Shown one piece after another: positions 7,375 to 15,162 of a DNA stretch of 26,487 bases. The position numbers and the translations under genes were made by a program. This DNA comes from JAJFUG01 sp964386505. Lineage in GTDB: Bacteria; Gemmatimonadota; Glassbacteria; GWA2-58-10. Each line of letters begins with the position of its first letter. Positions within the stretch are counted from its first letter, which is position 1. The stretch spans positions 1 through 26,487 of the forward strand of contig CAYLSM010000042.1 of the NCBI GenBank assembly GCA_964386505.1, in the 5' to 3' direction. The notes beneath the pieces are model-generated. The model was not told the DNA's origin. It made no database searches and saw nothing but the letters and a program-made list of their open reading frames with translations.

Positions 7375-8475
7375 TCAGGCCTCCGGCTGCGTGTAGGCCT
7401 TGCGGATCGCCTCGAAACGTTCCAGGATGGGCAGGTGCTGCGGGCAGGCCGCCTCGCAGGCCCCGCACTCGGTGCAGCTATCGAGCTGGCTCAGGTCATC
7501 CAGCCCGTGGTGCCACTTCAGACGATCATACAGGCTTTCGCCCTGTTTAAGCACCATGTGGTTGTAGGATTCCATGAACTTGTGGACCTCGATCTCCTGC
7601 GGGCAGTCGCGGCAGTATCGGCAACTGGTGCAGAGACTGTCGAACGAGTCCTGGATCTTGTCCTTGACCGTCTCCAGGTCGGGCCGGGGCGCCGACGGGT
7701 CCCAGGTGCGCCAGGCCTCGACCGCGCTGGCCACATCCTCCACCGAGCGGAAACCGACCAGGGCCGCCGTTATCTGCGGATGACGCCAGAGGAAACCCAG
7801 GGCCGCCTGGAGCATGCTCTCGTTTTCGCTGCTGCGGATAAAGCCGAAGGAGTCGGGGTTTTCCACGATCGTGCCGCCACCCAGCGGATTCATCACCACC
7901 AGACCGATCCCGGCCTGCCCGGCCGCCTTGACCGCCGCCTCGCGTTAGGGGAAATTGATCGCGTTGTAGCCCAGGGTGACACCCTCGAAAATGTTCTCGT
8001 CCAGGATCACCCGGATGTCCTCGCCCGGCAGGTGGGTGCTGAACACCAGGTGCTTGACCAGGCCCTCCTGCTTCGCACGCAGGAGCTCATCCACAGCGCC
8101 GCCGCGCTTGCGCGACTCCCAACCCTCCAGGCTCAGGATGTACCAGCAGTGGTAGAAATCCAGGCTGTCCACGCCCAGGCGCTGGAGCGAGCGTTCCAGG
8201 TCGGCGCGCACCCCCTCGGCGCTGGGCTTGCTGGTCTTTGAGGACAGGTAGAACGTGCGCCCGCTGCCGCGCATCTGGCGCACCGCTGTCCCGACAATGA
8301 TCTCGCTCATGTCGGCGCAGTAGCCCGGCGCGGTGTCGAAATAGGTGATCCCGGCCTCGTGTGCGGCCAGCACCACCTCAGCCATTTTCGCCACATTCTT
8401 CGGCTCGGCGAAACGCATCCCGCCGAAAGCCAGACGGCTTATCGTAATCCCGGTCTTACCGTAGGTGGTGTACAT
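7375..8475 (-). pseudogene. Aldo/keto reductase with two C-terminal 4Fe-4S motifs, interrupted by in-frame TAA
   Basis: One continuous reading frame encodes a ferredoxin-fused aldo/keto reductase (COG1453 type) of about 365 residues. It is broken by a single TAA at 7945-7947 after residue 176. The first part contains the catalytic tetrad Asp47, Tyr52 (FDTAPGYC), Lys80 (SSKTS) and His109 (FYHCW). After the stop the same frame continues with VVMNPLGGG and then CTSCRYCRDCP (C282-C291) and CTECGACEAACP (C334-C344), both 4Fe-4S ligand sets. The stop sits in NFP-stop-RE, where I expect tyrosine (TAC) in relatives, so one C-to-A change accounts for it and no frameshift is needed. ATG 8475 is preferred over the longer open frame to 8541 because GGAAAGG precedes it and it begins the family's N-terminus. 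It could be a nonsense allele, a sequencing error, or two separately translated halves (a GTG at 7899 could start the second). Confidence 0.8.
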
Positions 8476-8942
8476 CCCAAGCACCTTTCCTTTATCGTTG
8501 TTCCGTTTGCACATGTCTACCGGGGACAGCGCTGCGCGCATCAGGCCCCATCCGGAGCGGTCCTGTCATCCAGCGGACAGCTTGGGAGACAACCGCCGCA
8601 ACGTGGCAGATTTGAGCTTGAATTCATGCCTGTCCACGGGCGGAGCGAGTCAGTCAGCTTTCGCCCCGAAACGTCGGAGGGTATCGCCCGGCGTCTTAGC
8701 TGCACCGGGTACAAACAATAATTTATAGGACCTGGAGCATTTTTTCAACTTTTCAATCCCCGCTGCCTCCCCCGGCGGACCGGGCGAGCCTAAATAATGC
8801 GAAAACGGACAGCGCCTTGAAAAGCGTGAGCGGTTGTGTTAAGTTTGTCAAGTTATCAACCGGATGTCACTACCCTGTCCGTCCGTGCGGGCCCCTCCCG
8901 CAGCGGCGGTTGCCCTAATCCGCATCAGAAGGCGCCAACCCT
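8476..8942. other. Intergenic region between divergent aldo/keto reductase and murG
   Basis: These 467 bases hold no convincing gene. Short open frames on the plus strand have no family character and no good ribosome binding sites. The region includes an A/T-rich patch (about 8713-8757) with a candidate minus-strand promoter. A second A/T-rich patch (about 8820-8860) presumably contains the murG promoter, although no convincing -35/-10 pair is visible there. No tRNA, riboswitch or repeat was recognised. Confidence 0.5.
8722..8748 (-). promoter_or_regulatory. Candidate promoter for the aldo/keto reductase-OYE operon
   Basis: On the minus strand TTGAAA (8748-8743, 5 of 6 matches) is followed after 15 bases by TATAAA (8727-8722), or after 17 bases by TAAATT. 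It would produce a leader of roughly 240 bases before ATG 8475, which is long, so this is tentative. Confidence 0.28.
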
Positions 8943-11003
8943 GTGAAAATAATTCTTTCCGGCGGCGGGACCGGTGGACATGTCTATCCAGCGCTCGCCA
9001 TCGCCGAGGCGCTGCGGAAAGAGTACGCCGAGGCCGAGTTCCTGTACGTGGGGGTGCGCGGCCGGGCCGAGGAGCAGATTGTCCCGGCCCAAGGCTATTC
9101 CATCCGCTACGTGCGCGGAGTCGGTTTCAGCGGTAACCCCATCAGCCTGAACGGATTGTTCAGTGCGGCCCAGTTGGGACTTGGCCTCGTGCAGGCCAGT
9201 TTCATCCTGTTAAGCTTCAAGCCGCGCCTGGTGATCGGTACGGGCGGTTACGCCAGCGTGCCGGCGATCCTTTCGGCGGTGCTTCTGCGCAAGCTGGGCC
9301 TGCTCGACTGCCGGATTTTCATCCATGAACAGAACTACTCCCCCGGCCGCTGGAACCGTCTGGTCGGACGGTGGGTGGACCGGGTCTGGGTCTCGTTCGA
9401 GGGCTCGATCCGCTTTTTCAACGGTGCGCGGGCCGAATACACCGGCTACCCGGTGCGCGAACAGATCGAGCCGGTGGCCAAGACCGCCGCCCGCCGCGAG
9501 CTGGGGATCAGCGAAAGTGCCCGGGTGGTGCTGGCGTTCGGCGGTTCGCAGGGTGCCCGGACAATCAACCGCGCCTTGGTGGAGGCCCTGCCGGACATAC
9601 TTTCCGATCCGCGTGTTGAGGTGTTCCACGGCTACGGCGTGCAGCGCGGAGCGGCCTATGACGCCGCCCGGGACAACCGCACCCGGGTGGAGGCCCTGGG
9701 CCTGGAAAGCGGTTTCCTGGAGCGCTACCACGGCACCGACTATTTCCACGACATTCAGACCTACTACGCCGCCGCCGACCTGGTGATCTGCCGCGGCGGT
9801 GCAGGCACGCTGAACGAGGTCTGCCGCTGCGCCCGTCCTGCGGTGATCATCCCCAAGTCCAACCTTTCCGGCGAGCACCAGGTTGTCAACTCCCTGGCCC
9901 TGGCCCGCAGCGGCGCGGCCGAGGTGATTCTGGAGCATCCTGTACTGGTGGGTGAGCGGGCCGAGGCCCGGGTGAGCACCCGCGAGCTGGCTTCCACCAT
10001 GCGCCGTCTGCTTTCCGATGACGCGGCCCTGGAGCGGATGAGCCAGGCGGCCCTGAAACTGAATGTACGTCCCAACGTGGACAGTTTCATCCGCTCGGTT
10101 CGCGAGGAACTGGACGGTAAACGCCTGGGCCCAGCCGCACCGCCTGCCCGCCTTGAGGACAGCGCCTCAGGAGGCGAGGACCTGACCCGTCTGGCGTTCC
10201 TTTCACCCTCGCGCATGCTGACCGTGGCCCAGAAAGCCGCCTCCGGACGAATCCGCTCCGAGATTGATTCCCATCCCCTGGCGCGTATCCTGCGTTATTT
10301 CGCGGATGGCTACCTGGTGAGCCGCCGTTGGCAGGTGCGCAACATCGGGGTCAAGATGGCCGGTATTCTCCGGCACAGGGAGCGTCGCGACAGCCTTCTC
10401 GAAATGGTCTCCGGGCGAAAGCCCGACCGCTGGTGGAAACGCCTGGCCGGTGGGGATTACTACCAGGTGGGGTTCATCCGCCGCAACGCCTTGACCTCGC
10501 TGGCCGCCCTGGGTATCTGGGATGAACGCCTGCGCACGGTGCTGCTCGAGGCCCTGCAAGCCGACCCATATTTCGAGGTCCGCTCAGAGGCGGCCCGGGC
10601 CGTACTGAGCCTGTCGGACAAGATCGGCCCGGATGAGGAACTGGCCGCCGCCCTGCAGGCGAACCTCAACCATCGCTCGCCCGAGGTGCGCTGGTGCTGC
10701 CTGGAGGCGGCCGGCGCCGTGGCCCCGGGCGCCGATTCGATCCAGAACCTGGGCGACCTTCTGTACCACCCCAACTGGCGTATCCGGCAGGCCCTGCTCA
10801 TGGCACTGTCGCACATGCTGCACCGGGGCGTGGTTAAACCGGGCGACCCGATCCTGGCGCGCCTGGACCAGCTTATCCCCACCTGCACCGATTTCACCCC
10901 GACTTTCCCCCTGAAACGCGCGCTCAACGAGTTGAAAAACGGCTCCCGCCTGAGCAGCGGCATGTCGCGGGACAACCACCTGAGCCCGGAGAGCAAGACA
11001 TGA
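8943..11003 (+). CDS. murG: MurG-type lipid II synthase fused to a C-terminal HEAT-like repeat domain
   Basis: The first ~390 residues are MurG, the GT-B enzyme that adds GlcNAc from UDP-GlcNAc to lipid I at the inner face of the membrane. Visible motifs are GGGTGGHVYP (7-16), GTGGYAS (99-105), HEQN (128-131), GYPVR (168-172), FGGSQGA (199-205) and the sugar-nucleotide region CRGGAGTLNE (283-292). The loop before the conserved HQ (PKSNLSGEHQ, 304-313) differs from the usual MurG form. After a linker (about 391-415) come about 270 residues of helical pairs such as YFEVRSEAARAVLSL, SPEVRWCCLEAAGAV and NWRIRQALLMALSHML, which look like HEAT repeats. Ordinary MurG is about 350-380 residues, so this one is nearly doubled. 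The start is GTG at 8943. Its stop overlaps the mraY ATG in an ATGA junction, so translation is probably coupled. Confidence 0.9.
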   Translation: MKIILSGGGTGGHVYPALAIAEALRKEYAEAEFLYVGVRGRAEEQIVPAQGYSIRYVRGVGFSGNPISLNGLFSAAQLGLGLVQASFILLSFKPRLVIGTGGYASVPAILSAVLLRKLGLLDCRIFIHEQNYSPGRWNRLVGRWVDRVWVSFEGSIRFFNGARAEYTGYPVREQIEPVAKTAARRELGISESARVVLAFGGSQGARTINRALVEALPDILSDPRVEVFHGYGVQRGAAYDAARDNRTRVEALGLESGFLERYHGTDYFHDIQTYYAAADLVICRGGAGTLNEVCRCARPAVIIPKSNLSGEHQVVNSLALARSGAAEVILEHPVLVGERAEARVSTRELASTMRRLLSDDAALERMSQAALKLNVRPNVDSFIRSVREELDGKRLGPAAPPARLEDSASGGEDLTRLAFLSPSRMLTVAQKAASGRIRSEIDSHPLARILRYFADGYLVSRRWQVRNIGVKMAGILRHRERRDSLLEMVSGRKPDRWWKRLAGGDYYQVGFIRRNALTSLAALGIWDERLRTVLLEALQADPYFEVRSEAARAVLSLSDKIGPDEELAAALQANLNHRSPEVRWCCLEAAGAVAPGADSIQNLGDLLYHPNWRIRQALLMALSHMLHRGVVKPGDPILARLDQLIPTCTDFTPTFPLKRALNELKNGSRLSSGMSRDNHLSPESKT

Positions 11004-12157
11004 TCTACTACCTGGCCAAATACGTCCTCGAACCGCTCCAGGGTTTCGGCTGGCTGCGCCTTGTCTCGAGTTATGTCTCGTTCCGCTGCATCCTGAGTGC
11101 GATCACCGCTTTCGGACTTATCCTTCTGTTCGGCAACCGGGTGATCCGCTGGCTCTACCTGCGGGGGGCGCGGGACACTATCCACAACTATGGCATTCTT
11201 GACCCCGAGAGCAAGCGCGGCACCCCCACCATGGGCGGAGTTCTGCTGATCGGCTCGCTGTTCATCTCGATCCTGCTCTGGAACGATCTGCTGAACCCGT
11301 TCGTGCACTGGATCGTCGCAGCCATGCTCTGGTTCGGCGGGATCGGGTTCTTCGACGATTACCAGAAAATGCGTCACCAGGACAGCCGGATGGGCCTGAG
11401 CCAGAAAAAGAAACTCGCCTTGCAGGGTTTGTTCGCGCTGGTGTTCATGGCGGCTTTCCTGTCCCGTAATTTCAGCCCCTTGAGCGCCGACCGCGTGCAT
11501 CTTCTCCAGGGCCTCGCCGGCCTGGACCCTGAGCAATACAAGTTCATGCTCCAGGTGCCGTTCCGCAAGTTCCCGGTCGTGGACCTCTCCTGGCTCTACC
11601 TGCCGTTCGGGATGTTCGTGATCCTGTCGATCAGCAACTCAGTCAATTTCTCGGATGGCCTGGACGGGCTGGCGATAGTGCCGGCCACTTTGACAGCCGG
11701 TGTCTATGGCCTGTTTGCCTACGTGATCGGCAACTCGATTCTCGCCGGCACGCTGCTTTTCACCCACATCGTGGGCAGCGCCGAGCTTTCTATCATCCTG
11801 TCGGCGCTGGTAGGCGCAGGTCTGGGGTTCCTCTGGTTCAACGCCTACCCGGCCCAGATTTTCATGGGTGACACCGGCTCGATGGCCCTGGGAGGAGTGC
11901 TGGCCGTGGCCTCGATCATGCTCAAGCAGGAGCTGCTGTTCCTTCTTGCCGGAGGCATTTTCGTGATCGAGGGCGCCTCGGTTCTGATCCAGGAAAAGCT
12001 TGGCATCGGGGTCCTGGGGCGGCGCATTTTCCACCGTGCGCCCATACATCACAATTTCCAGCATTTCGGCATCGCTGAGACCAAGGTGGTGGTCCGTTTC
12101 TGGATCATCGGGATCATCCTGATGCTGATCAGCCTGGCCACGATAAAGATCCGCTGA
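11000..12157 (+). CDS. mraY: MraY, phospho-N-acetylmuramoyl-pentapeptide transferase
   Basis: MraY is the integral membrane enzyme that transfers phospho-MurNAc-pentapeptide from its UDP carrier to undecaprenyl phosphate, forming lipid I. The 385-residue protein has about ten membrane segments. Family motifs are TPTMGG (75-80), the Asp pair in FFDDYQK (117-123), NFSDGLDGLA (216-225), GDTGS (290-294) and HRAPIHHNFQ (345-354). In the last one the third residue of the usual HHH motif is Asn. An insertion-like segment around 160-190 is seen in many non-proteobacterial MraY proteins. The ATG overlaps the murG stop by four bases and the flippase starts two bases after its stop, so the three genes form one operon. 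Regulation is not visible. Confidence 0.93.
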   Translation: MIYYLAKYVLEPLQGFGWLRLVSSYVSFRCILSAITAFGLILLFGNRVIRWLYLRGARDTIHNYGILDPESKRGTPTMGGVLLIGSLFISILLWNDLLNPFVHWIVAAMLWFGGIGFFDDYQKMRHQDSRMGLSQKKKLALQGLFALVFMAAFLSRNFSPLSADRVHLLQGLAGLDPEQYKFMLQVPFRKFPVVDLSWLYLPFGMFVILSISNSVNFSDGLDGLAIVPATLTAGVYGLFAYVIGNSILAGTLLFTHIVGSAELSIILSALVGAGLGFLWFNAYPAQIFMGDTGSMALGGVLAVASIMLKQELLFLLAGGIFVIEGASVLIQEKLGIGVLGRRIFHRAPIHHNFQHFGIAETKVVVRFWIIGIILMLISLATIKIR

Positions 12158-12159
12158 GC

Positions 12160-13608
12160 ATGAGCGCTGCGCCCCGCATCCGCTCGCTCCTTCGCGAGAC
12201 CGCCCTCTACGGCATCCCGGGGGTGGTCTCCCGCAGCATGGGCCTTCTTCTTCTGCCCGTTCTGACCAACGTGCTCCCGCCCGACCGTTTCGGCAACCTC
12301 AAGCTCACCTACGTGCTTATCGGCCCTATCCTCCTTTTCATGGTCTTCGGCATGGGCACCTCCCTGGTGCGCCACCTGATCGGAGCCGAGGACAAGGAGA
12401 GTGTGTTCAGCACGCATTTCTGGCCGTTGTTTACGGTTAGCACGCTCCTGGCGGTGCTGACCGCGCTCGCGGCCGGACCGATCGCACATTCGTATTTCTC
12501 GAAAAGCCTGCCCGGGGATGAGATACTGATCCGGCTGGCCGCGATCATCCTCTGGTTCGATGCCATGACCACCCTGCCCTACAGCCTTCTGCGCGCCGAA
12601 AACAGGCCCTGGCTCTATCTGGCCGGGATGCTCAGTTCCACGCTGGTTTACGCTGTCCTGGTGGTGCTCCTTCTGGGCAAGCTGGGCTGGGACGTGGAGG
12701 GCGTGCTGGTGGCCAACGCCGCGGGAAGCGCCACCTCGTTCGTCCTGTTCCTCCCGGTGTTCAAGCGTTATCTGCGCCTGCGGTTCGACCGCGCCACCTT
12801 TGCTGTCTATTTCGCGTTCGGTTTCCCGATCATTTTCTCCAGCCTGGGCAAGACCATTCTCGACCTGGCTGACCGCCTGATTCTCGACCGCTTGCAGGGG
12901 CCCGAGGTGGTGGGCTACTACAGCGCGGGCTACCAGATCGGGGCGCTGTCGAACCTCGCAGTGGCGGCATTCACCATGGCCTGGAAACCGTTCCTGGTGC
13001 GGGTGAGCACGGAGCCGGACTCCGAGCGCACCTATGCCCGGGTGATGACTTTCAGCCTGGTGTTGCTGTGCTGGATGACAGTCGCCACCTCGCTCCTGGC
13101 GGGTGAGATTGTGAGCCTCAAGTTCTTCGGTTTCAGCCTGGTGGGAGAAAGGTACTGGCAGGGAATGATCGTGGTGCCGGCGGTCATGGCCTCGTACATT
13201 TTCTACGGGGCTTATGTCAACCTGAGTGTGGGCTGCGACCTGATGAAAAAGACCCACTACTACGCCTGGACCACCGGGGCGGCGGCGGCGCTCAACGTGG
13301 CGGCCTGTTTCGTCCTGATCCCCGATTACGGCATGATGGGCGCGGCCTGGGCCACCCTGATAGCCTATGTCTTCCAGGCCGGCCTTCTCTACTGGCTCTC
13401 CCAGCGCATCTACCCTATCCGCTACGAGTGGGGACAGATTATCCGCCTGGGGCTGCTCAGCCTCGGGTTCTACTGGCTGGCCAAGCTGAGCGGGGCCGGC
13501 CTGAGCCTCAGAATGGCCCTGATCGGTATCTACAGCCTCTCCCTGTTCGCTTTCCGCGTCCTCGACCGGCATGCCCTGCGCTCGATCCTGCCGCTCCCCC
13601 GCCGCTGA
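12160..13608 (+). CDS. Wzx-type polysaccharide/oligosaccharide flippase (MOP superfamily)
   Basis: This 482-residue polytopic membrane protein has about 12-14 hydrophobic segments and belongs to the MOP exporters (Polysacc_synt / RfbX group), which move undecaprenyl-linked glycans across the inner membrane. The N-terminus with LRETALYGIPGVVSR and the stretch LTNVLPPDRFGNLKL are typical of that group's first helix pair. KTILDLADRLIL near residue 230 and GYYSAGYQIGAL match the start of the second half. It is more like Wzx/RfbX than MurJ, whose longer form is around 510-530 residues. It starts two bases after mraY, and that position directly after murG-mraY suggests lipid II or a lipid II-like glycolipid as cargo. 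That is inference from context; an O-antigen or capsule unit is the alternative. No strong ribosome binding site is visible, so translation may be coupled. Confidence 0.85.
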   Translation: MSAAPRIRSLLRETALYGIPGVVSRSMGLLLLPVLTNVLPPDRFGNLKLTYVLIGPILLFMVFGMGTSLVRHLIGAEDKESVFSTHFWPLFTVSTLLAVLTALAAGPIAHSYFSKSLPGDEILIRLAAIILWFDAMTTLPYSLLRAENRPWLYLAGMLSSTLVYAVLVVLLLGKLGWDVEGVLVANAAGSATSFVLFLPVFKRYLRLRFDRATFAVYFAFGFPIIFSSLGKTILDLADRLILDRLQGPEVVGYYSAGYQIGALSNLAVAAFTMAWKPFLVRVSTEPDSERTYARVMTFSLVLLCWMTVATSLLAGEIVSLKFFGFSLVGERYWQGMIVVPAVMASYIFYGAYVNLSVGCDLMKKTHYYAWTTGAAAALNVAACFVLIPDYGMMGAAWATLIAYVFQAGLLYWLSQRIYPIRYEWGQIIRLGLLSLGFYWLAKLSGAGLSLRMALIGIYSLSLFAFRVLDRHALRSILPLPRR

Positions 13609-13760
13609 GGCCGCTCTCCAGCCGCGGAGTTGATTAATTCCCTGTCCTGAATTATCTTTCTTTGCCCTGCAACTTGAAAAAAGAGACAGATTTATCTTTC
13701 ATCATGCGCGCCCGGTGCAGTTCCGGGGAAATGCCCAAACCATTTTCAAGCGGAGGAAGA

Positions 13761-15065
13761 ATGGAAATGCTCAACTCTGCGGCCGGTCTTTTCGGTCTGA
13801 CCCTGCCCCTGGTGCTGGTCCTGGGCTGCTGCGGCGCGGGTGACAAGAACGCGCCTCAGGCGGCCGCGGCCCCGCGCACCGTAACTGTGGCCCAGTCCGG
13901 CCAGGCGGATGTGATCGGCACGGACAATGTGGCCCTGCAGAAAGCCGCCGACATGCTGCGCCCGGGCGACACCCTGGCGATCGGCGCCGGCCAGTGGCTG
14001 ATGGAGGATAAGCTTGTGATCCCGGTCTCCAACGCTTCTGTGCGCGGGATCAAGGGCGAGACCGTGCTGTTCAAGAGCGCCGGGGTCTCCTCAAAAGTGG
14101 TGGACTGTGGTGATTACGGCGAGCGGGTGCTGGTGGTGGCCGAGCCGGAAAAATTCAAGGTGGGCATGGGGATCACGGCCCAGGATGACATTCACGCCAG
14201 CGGCTGGGATGTCACAGTGACCACAATCCAGGCCATCGTGGGCGATACGCTCAAGATAGAACCCTACACGGTGCGCGACTACGATTATGAGACCGGCCAC
14301 TCAATGGTGGAGAACAAGTTCCCGATCCTTACCGCCTATGAGAAAGAAGGCCTTGTGATCGAGGACATCACCGTGGATGGTAACCGCGAGGGCGGCACGG
14401 GCTATATCGACGGTTGCCGGGGCGGCGGAATCTACCTCTACGACTGCCGCAACTGCTTGATCCGCGGCTGCGAGGTGCGCAACTATAACGGCGATGGTAT
14501 CTCGTTCCAGATCACGGACAACATCAAGGTGCTGGACTGCGAGAGCCACCACAATTTCGGCTACGGGGTGCATCCCGGCACGGGTAGCCCCAACGCCGAG
14601 ATCACCGGCTGCCATTTCCACCACAACGACCAGATCGGGTTCTTCCTCTGCTGGCGCGTCCGTTACGGCAAGTTCAGCAACAATGTCATCGAGAACAACG
14701 GCCAGTACGGTATCTCGATCGGCCACAAGGACACCGATAACCTGTTCGAGGGCAACACGATCCGGGGTAACGGCATCTGCGGGGTGATTTTCCGCCAGGA
14801 GACCGAGAAGCTGAGCGGCCACCGCAACGTGTTCCGCGGCAACACAATCGCCGATAACGGCAGCCCAAAAGAGGGCTACGGAGTATATGTGGAGGCCCCG
14901 GCACATGACCTGACCTTCGAGGGTAACACTATCGAGGAGACCCGCTCCGGAGCCGAGGCCACCCAGCAGTGGGGTATCTGGGTGAGCAAGGCGGCCGGGC
15001 CGGTCAAATCCGAGGGCAACACGTTCCGCGGCAACCTGAAAGGTGATTTGTTCGAACAGAAATAG
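13761..15065 (+). CDS. Right-handed parallel beta-helix lipoprotein
   Basis: This 434-residue exported protein opens with a hydrophobic signal ending in LVLVLGC (Cys23), a good lipobox, so it is probably a lipoprotein at the inner or outer membrane. The rest is a right-handed parallel beta-helix of the pectate-lyase / NosD / CASH type. It contains repeated Asn-rich turns such as FSNNVIENNGQYGISIG and FEGNTIRGNGICGVIF, with an N-terminal capping segment like PGDTLAIGAGQWLM. Such folds usually bind or cleave polysaccharides, but no catalytic residues can be assigned. ATG 13761 is chosen because GGAGG (13752-13756) precedes it; the open frame extends to 13662 but the extra residues are not protein-like. 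It is preceded by 152 bases without a clear promoter and followed by a strong terminator. Confidence 0.85.
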   Translation: MEMLNSAAGLFGLTLPLVLVLGCCGAGDKNAPQAAAAPRTVTVAQSGQADVIGTDNVALQKAADMLRPGDTLAIGAGQWLMEDKLVIPVSNASVRGIKGETVLFKSAGVSSKVVDCGDYGERVLVVAEPEKFKVGMGITAQDDIHASGWDVTVTTIQAIVGDTLKIEPYTVRDYDYETGHSMVENKFPILTAYEKEGLVIEDITVDGNREGGTGYIDGCRGGGIYLYDCRNCLIRGCEVRNYNGDGISFQITDNIKVLDCESHHNFGYGVHPGTGSPNAEITGCHFHHNDQIGFFLCWRVRYGKFSNNVIENNGQYGISIGHKDTDNLFEGNTIRGNGICGVIFRQETEKLSGHRNVFRGNTIADNGSPKEGYGVYVEAPAHDLTFEGNTIEETRSGAEATQQWGIWVSKAAGPVKSEGNTFRGNLKGDLFEQK

Positions 15066-15095
15066 GGAGCATTCGCAGATTTAGGTAGAATAAAA

Positions 15096-15119
15096 AGGGG
15101 CACGGTGCACCGTGCCCCT
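15096..15119. terminator. Bidirectional intrinsic terminator between beta-helix gene and murE
   Basis: A perfect 24-base palindrome (12-base arms, AGGGGCACGGTG and its complement) is flanked by TAAAA on one side and GCATTTTTCTT on the other. Both strands therefore read a GC-rich hairpin followed by a U-tract. It ends the plus-strand beta-helix gene and the minus-strand operon finishing with murE. Confidence 0.88.
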
Positions 15120-15162
15120 GCATTTTTCTTCACGCTTCGACCCAAGCATTTCCAACCACATC

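Noticed and set aside
7945..7947. Selenocysteine, pyrrolysine or frameshift as the explanation of the aldo/keto reductase break
   Set aside because: The codon is TAA, not TGA or TAG, and both halves are in the same frame, so neither recoding by Sec/Pyl nor a frameshift fits.
6733..8241. 502-codon open frame on the plus strand across the OYE and aldo/keto reductase genes
   Set aside because: It spans two well-recognised minus-strand genes and has no protein-family character.
12049..13572. 507-codon open frame antisense to the flippase
   Set aside because: Very hydrophilic, low-complexity Gln/Glu/His/Arg composition without family motifs; the plus strand encodes a clear multi-pass membrane protein.
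13662..13760. N-terminal extension of the beta-helix protein
   Set aside because: The extra residues precede a good signal peptide and lack a ribosome binding site, whereas GGAGG lies just before ATG 13761.
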